Assembly: GCA_947462815.1 (NCBI GenBank)
Contig: CANHQR010000009.1
Span: forward strand, 19,017 to 83,016
Direction of reading: 5' to 3'
Source: Pseudobdellovibrionaceae bacterium
Lineage (GTDB): Bacteria > Bdellovibrionota > Bdellovibrionia > Bdellovibrionales > JAMPXM01
Length of the DNA stretch: 64,000 nucleotides
Below, in pieces: positions 1 through 8,842 of this stretch. A model generated the notes under the pieces. That model had not been told where the DNA came from, made no database searches, and saw nothing but the letters and a program-made list of their open reading frames with translations. Each line of letters starts with the position of its first letter. The first letter of the stretch is position 1. Position numbers and translations under genes: made by a program.

Positions 1-142
1 GCTCAAGGTGATGTAGCTTAATCCCATCGAGGTCATCGCCCGCTGAGGCTACTCGCCACAGAGCGAGCTGACCCGCTCCATCCGCGATGCCGTCGGCCCG
101 CTCGGGCCGCGGCGTTGTCGGCTCACTCGGGCCGCACCGTCG

Positions 143-796
143 TTATAAATCGCCGCGCAAGTCATCCTTGAGGTGATCGATGTGACCATCTTGATCGATC
201 GTCCAAATATCGAGTTGGGCGTCGTCGTCGAGATTCGCGGCCGCGATAACTTTGTAACCCGTCTCCGTCGCTGTGCAGTTCGGGCAAACAAGAGCGAGAT
301 CTGCCCAGGAGATCTCGCGCACCTTAGTCATCGGCGAGTAACCGAAGTCCAACTTCAGCGCCTCACCCAGCTTCACCACATTGTCGATCTGCGGCTCAGC
401 GCCGGCGCGCGCCAGTTCCTTAGGAAAGTCCGCCGGCTTGGTAAAGCCGAACGCGAACATGACTTTCTTGGGAAACACGCGTAACGCCTTCATGTCCGTC
501 GTGTAATGACCATGTTGATTGAAGAATTGGCGCTCAGCTTCGTACATTAAAAGCAAATCTGCGCGCGCCACTCTTTGAATCGCGAAGACCTGACGATTCG
601 CCAACCACGTCGAGCCGCCTGAGAGCAAAAACAGCAAGCCCCCAACAAACAAGAGCCCGATCCCGGCCATCACGACATGAATCACACGCCGCCAGCGGGC
701 TTCGGACTCCGTCTCAAACTGCGAGCCACCCGCTGGAGTGCCGGAACCAGGACCAGACGATAACTTCGATTCATCGGAATTATGAGATGAAGACAT
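143..796 (-). CDS. membrane-anchored pilin-fold-like protein
   Basis: A 217-residue protein with a hydrophilic Ser/Gly/Pro-rich N-terminus (about 1-35), one membrane segment (about 40-60) and an extracytoplasmic domain. The domain resembles type II secretion pseudopilins: a helix with the pattern RQFFNQHGHYTTDMKAL, typical of the post-helix region of GspG-like proteins, and a C-terminal stretch with alternating acidic residues (NLDDDAQLDIWTIDQDG). The usual prepilin peptidase site (Gly before Phe, Glu at +5) is absent, so this would be a permanently anchored pilin-fold protein rather than a processed pilin. The start at 796 has no good ribosome binding site. It diverges from the patatin gene across an 84-nt gap holding a long inverted repeat. 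The fold call is inference. Confidence 0.55.
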   Translation of the reverse strand: MSSSHNSDESKLSSGPGSGTPAGGSQFETESEARWRRVIHVVMAGIGLLFVGGLLFLLSGGSTWLANRQVFAIQRVARADLLLMYEAERQFFNQHGHYTTDMKALRVFPKKVMFAFGFTKPADFPKELARAGAEPQIDNVVKLGEALKLDFGYSPMTKVREISWADLALVCPNCTATETGYKVIAAANLDDDAQLDIWTIDQDGHIDHLKDDLRGDL

Positions 797-821
797 GTCA
801 CAGCTTTATCAGGCTTCGCCT

Positions 822-855
822 CCTCGACCAAGGCCAAGTCGCGACTTGGTCGAGG
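822..855. promoter_or_regulatory. perfect inverted repeat in divergent promoter
   Basis: CCTCGACCAAG (822-832) is exactly repeated in inverse at 845-855 around a 12-nt centre. An alternative 16-bp perfect palindrome, CCAAGTCGCGACTTGG, sits inside it. It lies between divergent start codons at 796 and 881. It could be an operator or a hairpin in the patatin leader; no T-run follows, so it is not a standard terminator. Confidence 0.4.
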
Positions 856-880
856 CAAGCTGAACACTTAAGCTATTGGA

Positions 881-2035
881 ATGACCACGCAGAGCCCGTC
901 CTCCGGACGACCTCCAAGCAAGCTGGGCCTCGTTCTCTCAGGTGGCGGAGCCCGTGGCGCCTATCAGGCGGGAGTGCTGCGCGGCATTGCCGAAATCGCC
1001 GGCGAGCTCGGCATCGATCGCCCGTTTCGTGTGGTCGCAGGAGTCAGCGCGGGTGCGGTGAATGCCGGGTACATCGCAGCAGCAGCTGACAATTTTCAGG
1101 CCGCCACCGATCAGCTCACTAAGAATTGGCAAGAGATTGAGGCCGATCGCGTGTTTAAGACGGATGCTCTCACCGCGGGCCGCTTGGGCGTCAAGTTCGC
1201 CCTCGATGCGGCGATCGGCGCACTCTATCAAAAGAAGCTCGCGCGCTCCTTGCTCGACACTTCCCCCCTGTGGGACTACCTCACCGAGAAAATCGACTTT
1301 GGAAAAATCTCGCGCCATCTCCATGATGGGCATCTCGACGCCGTGGCCCTTACGGCGATGAACTACACGAGTTCGCACTCGATCACCTTTGTCGAGAGCG
1401 CTCATCCATTCACCGCTTGGGATCGCAGTCGCCGACGGAGCGAGTCCACCAAGCTTGGGGTCGAACACATCATGGCCTCCAGTGCGATCCCGTTGTTTTT
1501 CCCTCCGGTCCGCGTCGGCGAGGATCACTTTGGCGACGGTTCGCTTCGTAACACCGCCCCCCTTTCGCCTGCCATTCATCTGGGCGCTGAGCGCCTCGTC
1601 GTCATCAGCGTTCGTCGCCCCGATCCCATTGCACCGATCAGTACAGTGGGCATCGAGCCCTCTCTCGCACGCGTACTCGGCGTGATTCTCAACGCGCTCC
1701 TCATGGATGCGATTGAGTTCGACATGGAACGCCTCAGTCGCATCAATCAGACGGTCGACGTTCTACCCGCAGAGACCAAACAACGTCTTGCCCTTCGCAA
1801 GGTGGACTATCTCTGGATCCGCCCCAGCGTGGACATTGGTGCGATTGCGACAGGGCACTACGAGCATCTGCCACGTGTGATTCGCTACCTGGTCAGTGGC
1901 TTAGGTTCGGCGCGCGAGGCCTCTGAACTGACGTCCTACCTATTGTTTAATTCGCAATTTTGCAGCGAGCTCGTTCGCATTGGACGCGACGATGCCCTCG
2001 CACAACGCGAGCATCTCGTCCGTTTTCTGACTTAA
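881..2035 (+). CDS. patatin-like phospholipase (RssA type)
   Basis: A 384-residue predicted serine lipid acyl hydrolase using a Ser-Asp dyad. Visible motifs are the oxyanion loop GGGARGAYQ (residues 21-29), the nucleophile elbow GVSAG (54-58, Ser56) and the catalytic Asp in DGS (219-221), in the order and spacing of the patatin family. The C-terminal third carries no second recognisable domain. No signal peptide is seen, so action in the cytoplasm or at the inner leaflet is likely. ATG 881 has only a weak GGA upstream, but the family starts close to this point. The L,D-transpeptidase gene follows after 75 nt on the same strand. Substrate is unknown. Confidence 0.9.
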   Translation: MTTQSPSSGRPPSKLGLVLSGGGARGAYQAGVLRGIAEIAGELGIDRPFRVVAGVSAGAVNAGYIAAAADNFQAATDQLTKNWQEIEADRVFKTDALTAGRLGVKFALDAAIGALYQKKLARSLLDTSPLWDYLTEKIDFGKISRHLHDGHLDAVALTAMNYTSSHSITFVESAHPFTAWDRSRRRSESTKLGVEHIMASSAIPLFFPPVRVGEDHFGDGSLRNTAPLSPAIHLGAERLVVISVRRPDPIAPISTVGIEPSLARVLGVILNALLMDAIEFDMERLSRINQTVDVLPAETKQRLALRKVDYLWIRPSVDIGAIATGHYEHLPRVIRYLVSGLGSAREASELTSYLLFNSQFCSELVRIGRDDALAQREHLVRFLT

Positions 2036-2110
2036 GACCCGCAAGCTTTCGCACATCGATGCCGATAGCGCTTCGACAAATTCCAAAATGGGCCAACAAG
2101 GAGGTTGAAG

Positions 2111-2881
2111 ATGGTCGCCATTCCTAAGCCACCTGCATCGAAGGCAATGACCTCGATCACTCAGCTCGGTGTTTATCTGCTGATCGGACTTCACGTATTT
2201 CTAACCGGCTGTGCACCCCAAGGTCCTGCCACGCCGACTGAAGTTGTTGCCGATGACACGGACGTCGAATCATTTTTTGATGAAAGTCTCAGTGAACAGG
2301 CCTCGCGACAAATCTGGCCGGAAGCTCCCTACGACGAAGCTTCGCGCCGAAGAATTCTCGCCGCCTATCAGCACCTCGATCCGCAACAACAAATTCGCGA
2401 CGATCTCCTCGAGCGGGCCGTGCTCTTTCACTTCACCTTTCGAGATCACTTGCGGACCGATATGCTCTCCATCATCGATTTCAGCAAGCCTTCTTGGGAG
2501 GCTCGCTTTTATTTGGTCAATTTGAAGACCGGTACCGTGCAGGCGATGCACGTATCGCACGGTACGGGCTCCGACGCCAATCGCGATGGCATTGCGGAGA
2601 GCTTCTCCAATCGTTCGGGGTCCAACGCCTCGTCTCTGGGATTCTATGTGGGAGCCGAAACCTACCAAGGTAAAAATGGTTTATCACTTCGACTCGACGG
2701 CCGCAGTGATACGAACTCAAATGCCCGAGCTCGAGCTGTGGTCATTCATGGCGCCGACTATGTTCAAGACCGAAGCGTGATTCAGGGCCGAAGCTGGGGA
2801 TGTCCGGCGGTCAGCTGGAAGAATCTGCAATCTACAATTCAAGGCATCAAGCAGGGCGGCTTGCTGTTCATCGGCCGTTGA
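2111..2881 (+). CDS. murein L,D-transpeptidase family lipoprotein
   Basis: A 256-residue exported protein. The N-terminal hydrophobic segment ends in the lipobox LTGC (Cys34), predicting a lipoprotein. The C-terminal half matches the YkuD_2-type L,D-transpeptidase catalytic family: a His in VVIHGADYV and the catalytic Cys in GRSWGCPAVS (about Cys231). Such enzymes cross-link or modify peptidoglycan stem peptides through meso-DAP. AAGGAGG at 2098-2104 is 6 nt from ATG 2111; an in-frame TTG at 2105 touches the Shine-Dalgarno and is rejected as start. Confidence 0.85.
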   Translation: MVAIPKPPASKAMTSITQLGVYLLIGLHVFLTGCAPQGPATPTEVVADDTDVESFFDESLSEQASRQIWPEAPYDEASRRRILAAYQHLDPQQQIRDDLLERAVLFHFTFRDHLRTDMLSIIDFSKPSWEARFYLVNLKTGTVQAMHVSHGTGSDANRDGIAESFSNRSGSNASSLGFYVGAETYQGKNGLSLRLDGRSDTNSNARARAVVIHGADYVQDRSVIQGRSWGCPAVSWKNLQSTIQGIKQGGLLFIGR

Positions 2882-2898
2882 GTTCCCAATCACTCGAA

Positions 2899-3903
2899 TC
2901 AGATTTGCGCGGGGTTGTTCGCCAACTCCGCTAAGGACGCGAGCGGCTCACACGCGAACTTACGGCCTTGAAAATGTCCGCCCTCATTCACCCGATCAAT
3001 CACACCTTGCCAAGATTTCATTTTGTGACGAACCCAATCCGGCGCGATCAACTCATCCCATCTCGACGAAAGCGCCGCTAAGCGATGCACGGCAATGCGG
3101 GGATCTAAATGATCTAAGAAGACGCCCACACGATGCGAATATTGATCGAGGTCCACCGGTTGAAATTCGCCCCGCGCGTAGAGATCCGCTAACGGCGTTC
3201 CCTTTAAAACGTGCAAATTGTGAAGCTTCACATTGCTGATCGGAAGCGAGTTACACAGCCGTGCGGTTTCGATGATTTGTTTGTCGGTCTCGGTTGGCCA
3301 ACCGAAAATCAGGTGCACGCCGACATCGACCTGAGCCTCCCGCGCCACACGCTCGATGCCGCGAATCGCTTGCGCACCCGTGTGCCCCCGGCGCATCCAC
3401 ACAAGTTGCTCATCGTCGAAACTCTGCACGCCAATTTCGATGCCGACCCATTTGCGTTGATTCATCTCGCGCCAAGTCCGCAAGACAGCCTCCGACAAAC
3501 AGTCAGGCCGAGTCCCCACCACCATGCCGACCACGTCATCGAGCCGCCACGCGAGCTCCATGCCGTCACGCAGTTTACCGAGCGCCGTGAACGTCGTCGT
3601 GTAGGCCTGAAAGTAAATGAGAAATTTATCGGCGTTGAACCGCGAAGCCACTTTGGCTCGATGCTCGTCCACTTGCCGCTCGAGATCGAGTCCTTGTGAC
3701 TCGGCGTAAGCGAAGCTGCCGTGCTCATCGCAGAAAATGCAGGTCTGCATCCCCCGCAAGCCCTCGCGATTCGGACAAGTGTCGGCGATGGAGACGGGAA
3801 TCTTGACGACCTTGCCGCCAAAGCGCTCTCGATAATCGAGACTGATCGGGTGATAAGGTTTGCCTTCCCAAGCTTCAGGAGGCGATCCGGAGAGCGTTTG
3901 CAT
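2899..3903 (-). CDS. TIGR01212 family radical SAM protein (YhcC-like)
   Basis: A 334-residue radical S-adenosylmethionine protein. The cluster ligands appear as a Cys in ADTCPNREG and then CIFC, so CX10-11CXXC instead of the classical CX3CX2C, which is characteristic of the YhcC/TIGR01212 group. Further family signatures are FQAYTTTF, VGTRPDC and the HNLHVLKGTPL segment. The function of this family is not established. The start at 3903 places the protein like E. coli YhcC relative to the cluster; the frame is open to an ATG at 4035, but that extension is compositionally odd and neither start has a clear ribosome binding site. Confidence 0.85.
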   Translation of the reverse strand: MQTLSGSPPEAWEGKPYHPISLDYRERFGGKVVKIPVSIADTCPNREGLRGMQTCIFCDEHGSFAYAESQGLDLERQVDEHRAKVASRFNADKFLIYFQAYTTTFTALGKLRDGMELAWRLDDVVGMVVGTRPDCLSEAVLRTWREMNQRKWVGIEIGVQSFDDEQLVWMRRGHTGAQAIRGIERVAREAQVDVGVHLIFGWPTETDKQIIETARLCNSLPISNVKLHNLHVLKGTPLADLYARGEFQPVDLDQYSHRVGVFLDHLDPRIAVHRLAALSSRWDELIAPDWVRHKMKSWQGVIDRVNEGGHFQGRKFACEPLASLAELANNPAQI

Positions 3904-4161
3904 CCGCTTGGTGTGCGGGAGGTGGGCTCGGCTGTCAACTCCTGAACTGGCTTCGCTGACTGTTGAAGGCCGATGATTGATCGACCTAAATATTTGAAAT
4001 TTATAGTGAATTTGCGTGTTTTCGAATGCCAACATAGAGTGCAGACGGAGTCGGACAAACGAAGAATTGTATTCCCTTGATCGCTTTCATGATTTTCAAA
4101 ATTGGAACTTGCCCTCACTGGCCCCGCCGCCGCACTTTCAACAGTCAAAGGAGCCAGCTGA

Positions 4162-4887
4162 GTGGGACTCAATTTCTACCGCACCGACGACACATCTTGG
4201 ACAGCCCGCCACGTTCTCGACGATGCCGAGGAGGGCGAAAGCATGCATTCACTCCGCGGAGCCTTCAGCGAAACCGTTTACATCTACGGCGATGCTAATC
4301 TCTGGGCTCGGCAACACATCTCGAGTTCTGAGATCAAAGTTTTCTCGCTCGGACTCGGACTGGGGTATGTGGAAATCCTCAGTGCGGCATATGCGCTCGC
4401 CGCCCAATCTCCGATTTCCGGCGTGAGCTTTGAGGCCGACGCGGAGCTTATTCACGCGTTTCAGGCCTGGCTGCTCGCGAACTCGAAGCCCGGCGTGGTG
4501 CCCTTTGAAATTTACGAAGACATTTTGCAGCGAGCGGCCCAACAAGCGAGCGTCGAGCCGGTGCGCCTCCGTCAGGAGCTGGCCTCCGCGTTGCTGAGCA
4601 AGGCTTGGATCCTCAACGCAGCCCTTACGCCTGACTCCTCGTTCGTTGAGGCCCGCGCCTGTCATGTGATCGCGTTTGATGCCTTTAGCCGAAAGACCAC
4701 ACCCGAGCTGTGGACACGTGAGTTCCTGGATCGCTTTTTGTCCGAGGTCCCCGCATCAAAATGCGTCTTATCAACCTACGCTTGCACAGGTGATCTGAAG
4801 CGCGCTCTTTTGCATGCAGGCTTCAATTTGCAGATCCGCCCGGGCTTTGCGGCCAAGAGGGATTCGACCTTTGCGACTCGCGCTTAG
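4162..4887 (+). CDS. MnmC-like SAM-dependent methyltransferase
   Basis: A 241-residue protein resembling the methyltransferase half (MnmD, DUF752) of MnmC, which completes 5-methylaminomethyl uridine at the tRNA wobble position. Visible signatures are FSETVYIYGDA near residue 35, a nucleotide-binding stretch FSLGLGLGYVE, then FDAFSRKTTPELWTREFLD and a terminal STYACTGDLKRALLHAGF plus KRDSTFA, all in MnmC order. The FAD-dependent half is absent, so this is a stand-alone MnmD-like enzyme. The start is GTG 4162, preceded by AAAGGAG at 4147-4153. Its stop overlaps that of pfkA on the other strand. Confidence 0.8.
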   Translation: MGLNFYRTDDTSWTARHVLDDAEEGESMHSLRGAFSETVYIYGDANLWARQHISSSEIKVFSLGLGLGYVEILSAAYALAAQSPISGVSFEADAELIHAFQAWLLANSKPGVVPFEIYEDILQRAAQQASVEPVRLRQELASALLSKAWILNAALTPDSSFVEARACHVIAFDAFSRKTTPELWTREFLDRFLSEVPASKCVLSTYACTGDLKRALLHAGFNLQIRPGFAAKRDSTFATRA

Positions 4888-5945
4888 ATGAATAAGCCAA
4901 GTGCTTGCGCCAGTTTCACCCATCGATGCTCGCGATCGACGAGTCGCGCCGGTTTCATGAGATCTGTAAGAGGCGCGCGCGTGACGCGGCCATCGCGAAC
5001 CACCACGGCCTGGCCCCACTGGTTTTCGCTCACCATGCGCGCCACTTCGACCCCCATGGCGGCTGTGATGAATCTGTCCGTCGTCGTCGGATGCCGCGAA
5101 CGCTGCAAGTGTCCCAGAACAACATGCCGCGCCTCCCACTGCGTTTCGCGCTCTACCCACCGCGCGAGTTCCTCGGCGACGCCGCCCAATCTTTCACTCT
5201 GCGGAGATCCGGGGACATGAAAGGCCACACGGGGCTGACCACCCTGAGCGTGAGCGCCCTCGCCAATCACCACCATCGCACCTCGACGGCCTGAAGACTT
5301 GAGCGTCAGCAAATGTTGTTTAAGAGCCATCGGATCGTAGGGACGCTCGGGAATTAAAATGATGTCCGCATAACTTGCCAAGCCTCCACCGAGAGCGATC
5401 CATCCCGCCGTACGCCCCATGGTCTCGACGACGATCACGCGCCGATGCGCCTCGGCCGTGGCGCGCAAGGCATCGACACTCTCGGCAACCACGGCACACG
5501 CCGTATCGAAGCCAAACGTCACATCCGTACCTTGCAAATCATTATCTATGGTTTTCGGGACTCCGATGAGCCGAAGACTCTGCCCCCCATTGAGAACGCG
5601 CGACAAGCCCTCGAAGGTCCCGTCGCCACCGGCTGCAATCAAACCTTCCAAGCGCAAATTCGAGAGAGCTTTTGCAAACTCGGCTTCGCGTCCCTTTGTC
5701 CCCGACTTGTTCGACGTGCCGAGGAGGGTTCCGGCGAAGTTATGCGCCCCGCGAACTCGCTCGGCATCGAGAGGAATACACCGACCCTCGTAGATCCCCT
5801 CAAAACCATCGCAGATCCCGACGATCTCAAGGTTCAACGGTGCTAAGGCGCGGACCGTCGCTTCGATGATTCCGTTCAAACCTGGGGCGTCACCGCCGCC
5901 TGTGAGTAGGCCGATCCGCTTTCGAGTCGTGCTGCTGTTGGACAT
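4884..5945 (-). CDS. pfkA: 6-phosphofructokinase
   Basis: A 353-residue PfkA-superfamily enzyme phosphorylating fructose 6-phosphate in glycolysis. Motifs: GGGDAPGLN (16-24), GGDGT (106-110), PKTIDND (130-136, catalytic Asp in TIDND), METMGR-type segment (VETMGRTAGW) and LIPERPYD. The residue equivalent to E. coli Gly104 is Gly109, which favours ATP over pyrophosphate as donor; the position equivalent to Gly124 is Lys131, common in pyrophosphate enzymes and in the long ATP-dependent group. I therefore call it ATP-dependent with reservation. It converges on the methyltransferase gene, with overlapping stops (TTA/TAG at 4884-4887). Confidence 0.93.
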   Translation of the reverse strand: MSNSSTTRKRIGLLTGGGDAPGLNGIIEATVRALAPLNLEIVGICDGFEGIYEGRCIPLDAERVRGAHNFAGTLLGTSNKSGTKGREAEFAKALSNLRLEGLIAAGGDGTFEGLSRVLNGGQSLRLIGVPKTIDNDLQGTDVTFGFDTACAVVAESVDALRATAEAHRRVIVVETMGRTAGWIALGGGLASYADIILIPERPYDPMALKQHLLTLKSSGRRGAMVVIGEGAHAQGGQPRVAFHVPGSPQSERLGGVAEELARWVERETQWEARHVVLGHLQRSRHPTTTDRFITAAMGVEVARMVSENQWGQAVVVRDGRVTRAPLTDLMKPARLVDREHRWVKLAQALGLFI

Positions 5946-5994
5946 CTGTGAACTCCCCTTCCCAAAAGTTTACCGAGCCGCTAGTCGTTTGTTG

Positions 5995-6936
5995 ATGAGC
6001 TTTTCGCGACCGCCAAGACACGGGGCCAAAGTCCCGCTCGATGCTCGACTCTACGCTCGCTTTGAGGAGTGGAAGCATGCACTCTTGCAGGCGAGCTCTC
6101 GGGCGATCGAGTTGCGCGAGCCCGCGCTGAGACAAGCTTGGCTCGCACGGCACCACCAGATCCTGACCTTGGCCTCGCCTCGCGCTCTGGGCGGTGGGGC
6201 CGAGACCGAGAATCTCCTCGGGTGGTCGACCTCCCCAAATCCTGAGTCGTCGCCTGATCAATTCGGCGTTCTACTTCCTCACGCACAGATCGCCGTCATT
6301 CGCTTTGGCGATCGACCCTTGCCTTTGATGGAATGGATGAAAATGACTTCCGCGCGCCAGTTCTGGCGAGGAGACTCGGATCTTTCTGTCGAAGATGCGA
6401 GCCTTCAAGTGCATCAATGGGCATGGCTCAAAGAGCTCACCGCATCTTCTCCTTTCGCCCCAGATGAATCTCAAAACACACCCTTCAGCCTTCGACGTGC
6501 GACGGCCGCGGATCTTTGGAATATTCAGGAGATGGCCTCAACTCTGGCTCAAGACATTCGCGAGTCCCCGATGGCCACGCGGGCGGAAGCCCTACACTGG
6601 ATGAGAGCCGGTCGACTCTTTTTATTGATGCGGAAATCGGATTCTGCTTTCAGTGCTTTGCCGCTCGCCATGGGGGCCCTCTCGGGTGAGTTTCACGACC
6701 CCTTCGCCGGAAGAACCTCGGAGAGACTCTCACTCTTGTTTGTGCGTCGTGAATTTCGAGGTCAGGGGATTGGGCAAGAATTCATCGCGCAAATCGAGGC
6801 TCAACTTCGCAGTGAGTCTATTCAAGATTTGGTGCTGTTTTCAGATCTACGGCAGGAAGCGACGAATCGCTTCTACGCCAAATTGGGATTCCAACATCGA
6901 GGCTCCTGGTCACTCTTGAGCATCTCGAACTCGTGA
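5995..6936 (+). CDS. GNAT family N-acetyltransferase
   Basis: A protein of about 313 residues with a C-terminal GNAT domain: FSLRRATAADLWNIQEM begins the fold, RREFRGQGIGQEF is the acetyl-CoA pyrophosphate loop (RGQGIG), and ATNRFYAKLGFQ is motif B. The N-terminal ~150 residues form a separate uncharacterised region, as in some two-part GNAT proteins of Gram-negatives. The frame is open further upstream into the divergent pfkA gene; ATG 5995 is the first start outside it, though without a strong ribosome binding site. The acceptor substrate cannot be told. Confidence 0.75.
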   Translation: MSFSRPPRHGAKVPLDARLYARFEEWKHALLQASSRAIELREPALRQAWLARHHQILTLASPRALGGGAETENLLGWSTSPNPESSPDQFGVLLPHAQIAVIRFGDRPLPLMEWMKMTSARQFWRGDSDLSVEDASLQVHQWAWLKELTASSPFAPDESQNTPFSLRRATAADLWNIQEMASTLAQDIRESPMATRAEALHWMRAGRLFLLMRKSDSAFSALPLAMGALSGEFHDPFAGRTSERLSLLFVRREFRGQGIGQEFIAQIEAQLRSESIQDLVLFSDLRQEATNRFYAKLGFQHRGSWSLLSISNS

Positions 6937-6947
6937 AATGAAGACTT

Positions 6948-6982
6948 GAACTCCCGCCCCCGCTGAGCAAAAGAGGGAGTTC
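6948..6982. terminator. inverted repeat between convergent genes
   Basis: GAACTCCC (6948-6955) and GGGAGTTC (6975-6982) form an 8-bp perfect stem between the GNAT gene and the converging Cys-repeat gene. There is no clean T-run on either side, so it is only a possible bidirectional terminator. Confidence 0.35.
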
Positions 6983-6997
6983 TATCTCGAACAATTC

Positions 6998-7630
6998 TCA
7001 GCGACGGTTCGGGCCCATACTCGACATTGCCGATTTGCAGCCCTCAGACAGCTGCGCTTCTTTTTCTTTCATACACTTCATCAGCTTGCCGTCACCCGGC
7101 TTCATTCCCGGGCAATGCTTTTCCACATCACTGCTGCAGGCGGCACGCATTTCTTGACGACGATCTTTGCGCTCGTCTTTCATCTTGTCCCAGCTCGCCT
7201 TGCACTCTGCGGAGACCTGCGACTCTTTTTCTTTCAAACACTTGATCAATCGACCCTCGCCAGGTTGCACACCCGCGCAGAGTTTCTCAAGATCCGCTTT
7301 GCACGCCGGGCCCATCATCGCCCCGCCACCGTGGGGTCCATGGCCCTTCTTCATTCCCATACCCATGTCTTTGGCATTCACCTTGGCATCTTGGACTTGC
7401 GCCGAAGCGGCGGGTGGTGGTGCAGCCGGAGCGGCAGGCGCGGCCGCCGGTGCTGCTGCGGGTACGGCAGCTGTTCCAACTGAAGCCGAAGATTGAGCGA
7501 AGCTTGTCGAGCTCACGACCAGGTTAAGCCCCGTCGCGATCACCGCCGCACAGAGCAGCGAAGTTGAACGGGAAAATTTGCAGGCCTTTACAGAGAACAA
7601 TCGATCCAACCTAGCCGGTGTGCTTTTCAT
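6998..7630 (-). CDS. secreted GLG1-like Cys-rich repeat protein
   Basis: A 210-residue protein with a signal peptide (hydrophobic stretch about 20-45, cleavage near SFAQS), an Ala/Pro-rich linker, a Met/Gly/His-rich segment (DMGMGMKKGHGPHGGG), and two ~45-residue repeats of the form CxxDxxKxC...PGxGxxxxCLKEKExxxSxxC. This is the pattern of the Cys-rich GLG1 repeat family found in animal Golgi proteins and in many bacterial secreted proteins of unknown role. The Met/His-rich segment could bind metal, which is speculation. ATG 7630 is preceded by GGAGGA. The nuclease-fold gene lies 12 nt upstream on the same strand. Confidence 0.75.
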   Translation of the reverse strand: MKSTPARLDRLFSVKACKFSRSTSLLCAAVIATGLNLVVSSTSFAQSSASVGTAAVPAAAPAAAPAAPAAPPPAASAQVQDAKVNAKDMGMGMKKGHGPHGGGAMMGPACKADLEKLCAGVQPGEGRLIKCLKEKESQVSAECKASWDKMKDERKDRRQEMRAACSSDVEKHCPGMKPGDGKLMKCMKEKEAQLSEGCKSAMSSMGPNRR

Positions 7631-7642
7631 GATTCCTCCAGT

Positions 7643-8734
7643 TCATTTCCGAACCAGAGTTAGGATGACCGGGTAGTGATCTGATGGCAAACCCCGCTTG
7701 TGGTCGATGTGCGTGGGAATCATTCTGGTGCGCCCCGTAACATCCTTATAACGATAGACCCAAGTCTCATCTGACTTCAGTCGTGGCCGCCAGCTCGGCG
7801 GCACCAAAATGTAGTCAATTTGCCGATAGAAACCGGGACGGCGGCGGTGGAGACGGGCCCAGGTAAAGCGCTCTTCCGGGCTCGCGCCAATGGCCTCGAG
7901 AATGTCCAACCACTCATCGCGGTTCTCACGCCAAGCGCGGAACTCCTCATCCGTCCAGAGATCACCATTGAAGTCGCCCGCAACTAAAACGAGATCTCCG
8001 AATTCGGCGCGTCGCTCTCGATAGATTTGCAGGAGCGTTTCCGCTTCGGCTCGCCTTCGATCTCGACCACCGGGATCCAAACCGTGCCGATCCAGATGGG
8101 ATTTCAAATGTGCGAGAAGACAAACCAGGACCACTTGACCCGTTTGAGGATGCAAGAGCCGTAACTCCGCCGCGTCTCGAGAAAAGCGATGCGACTCACG
8201 TTGGGCGTGTCGGAGATGATCGTAGCCTGACTCGCGCGAAAGAGCTTCGTGTGGATACAAAAATCCGAGCTCGCGATCGCGATGCGAATTCAATTCGACG
8301 ACAAATCCGAGATCCCGGCGAACCAAATAGCCCACATCAATGCCGCGATCAGAGTTTCCTTCGATAAGCTGAGGCTTCCATTCGCCATTCAAAAAAAGCT
8401 CAGCAAAATTCGCCAAACTCTCTGCCCCACCGACCTCCGACAGCATCAAAATATCCGGATTCAGTTCGCGAATGATCGCGGCGATCTGTCGACAATGCTC
8501 CAAAGACTTATTCTTTGTCGTGGATCTTGAAAATCGTTGCCATTCGCTTTCCGAGAGCTGGCGCGGTCCGAGGTTTCCGCCAAGATTCTTGGGGCTAACT
8601 TCTTCCTGGAATCGAATGCGCTCGTCCTCTTCGAGTCGGGCACGCACATCCGCCAAAGGCTCGTCGAGCAAGACGAAAAGATTCTCGACGTTCCAAGCAA
8701 CGAGTCGCCAATCTCTCTCTTCAAAGCTCGACAC
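7643..8734 (-). CDS. endonuclease/exonuclease/phosphatase family protein
   Basis: A 363-residue DNase I-like fold protein. Ordered motifs: WNVENLF (about 14-20), ILMLSEVGG with the metal Glu, LLAHLKSHLD, VAGDFNGD, and a C-terminal GLPSDHYPV with the catalytic Asp-His pair. The family covers nucleases, lipid phosphatases and sphingomyelinases; no signal peptide is seen, and the substrate cannot be assigned. The start is GTG 8734 with GGAG about 9 nt upstream. It probably forms a two-gene unit with the Cys-repeat gene 12 nt downstream. Confidence 0.85.
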   Translation of the reverse strand: MSSFEERDWRLVAWNVENLFVLLDEPLADVRARLEEDERIRFQEEVSPKNLGGNLGPRQLSESEWQRFSRSTTKNKSLEHCRQIAAIIRELNPDILMLSEVGGAESLANFAELFLNGEWKPQLIEGNSDRGIDVGYLVRRDLGFVVELNSHRDRELGFLYPHEALSRESGYDHLRHAQRESHRFSRDAAELRLLHPQTGQVVLVCLLAHLKSHLDRHGLDPGGRDRRRAEAETLLQIYRERRAEFGDLVLVAGDFNGDLWTDEEFRAWRENRDEWLDILEAIGASPEERFTWARLHRRRPGFYRQIDYILVPPSWRPRLKSDETWVYRYKDVTGRTRMIPTHIDHKRGLPSDHYPVILTLVRK

Positions 8735-8842
8735 AGTAAGGGCTCCAAAACTTCACACACCAAACTCGCGCCTCGGATGTGAAGCGCTGCATTTTATTCT
8801 CTCTCGCTTGTCGGGGCTCTGCCAACTTCCTATTCTTTCGGG

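Noticed and set aside
1..142. Gene or terminator at the left edge
   Set aside because: Only GC-rich partial palindromes (e.g. CGGCCCGCTCGGGCCG near 93) without T-run or a convincing frame.
2105..2110. TTG start codon directly after AAGGAGG for the L,D-transpeptidase
   Set aside because: It has zero spacing from the Shine-Dalgarno; ATG 2111 has the normal 6 nt. The same applies to TTG 55799 versus ATG 55793.
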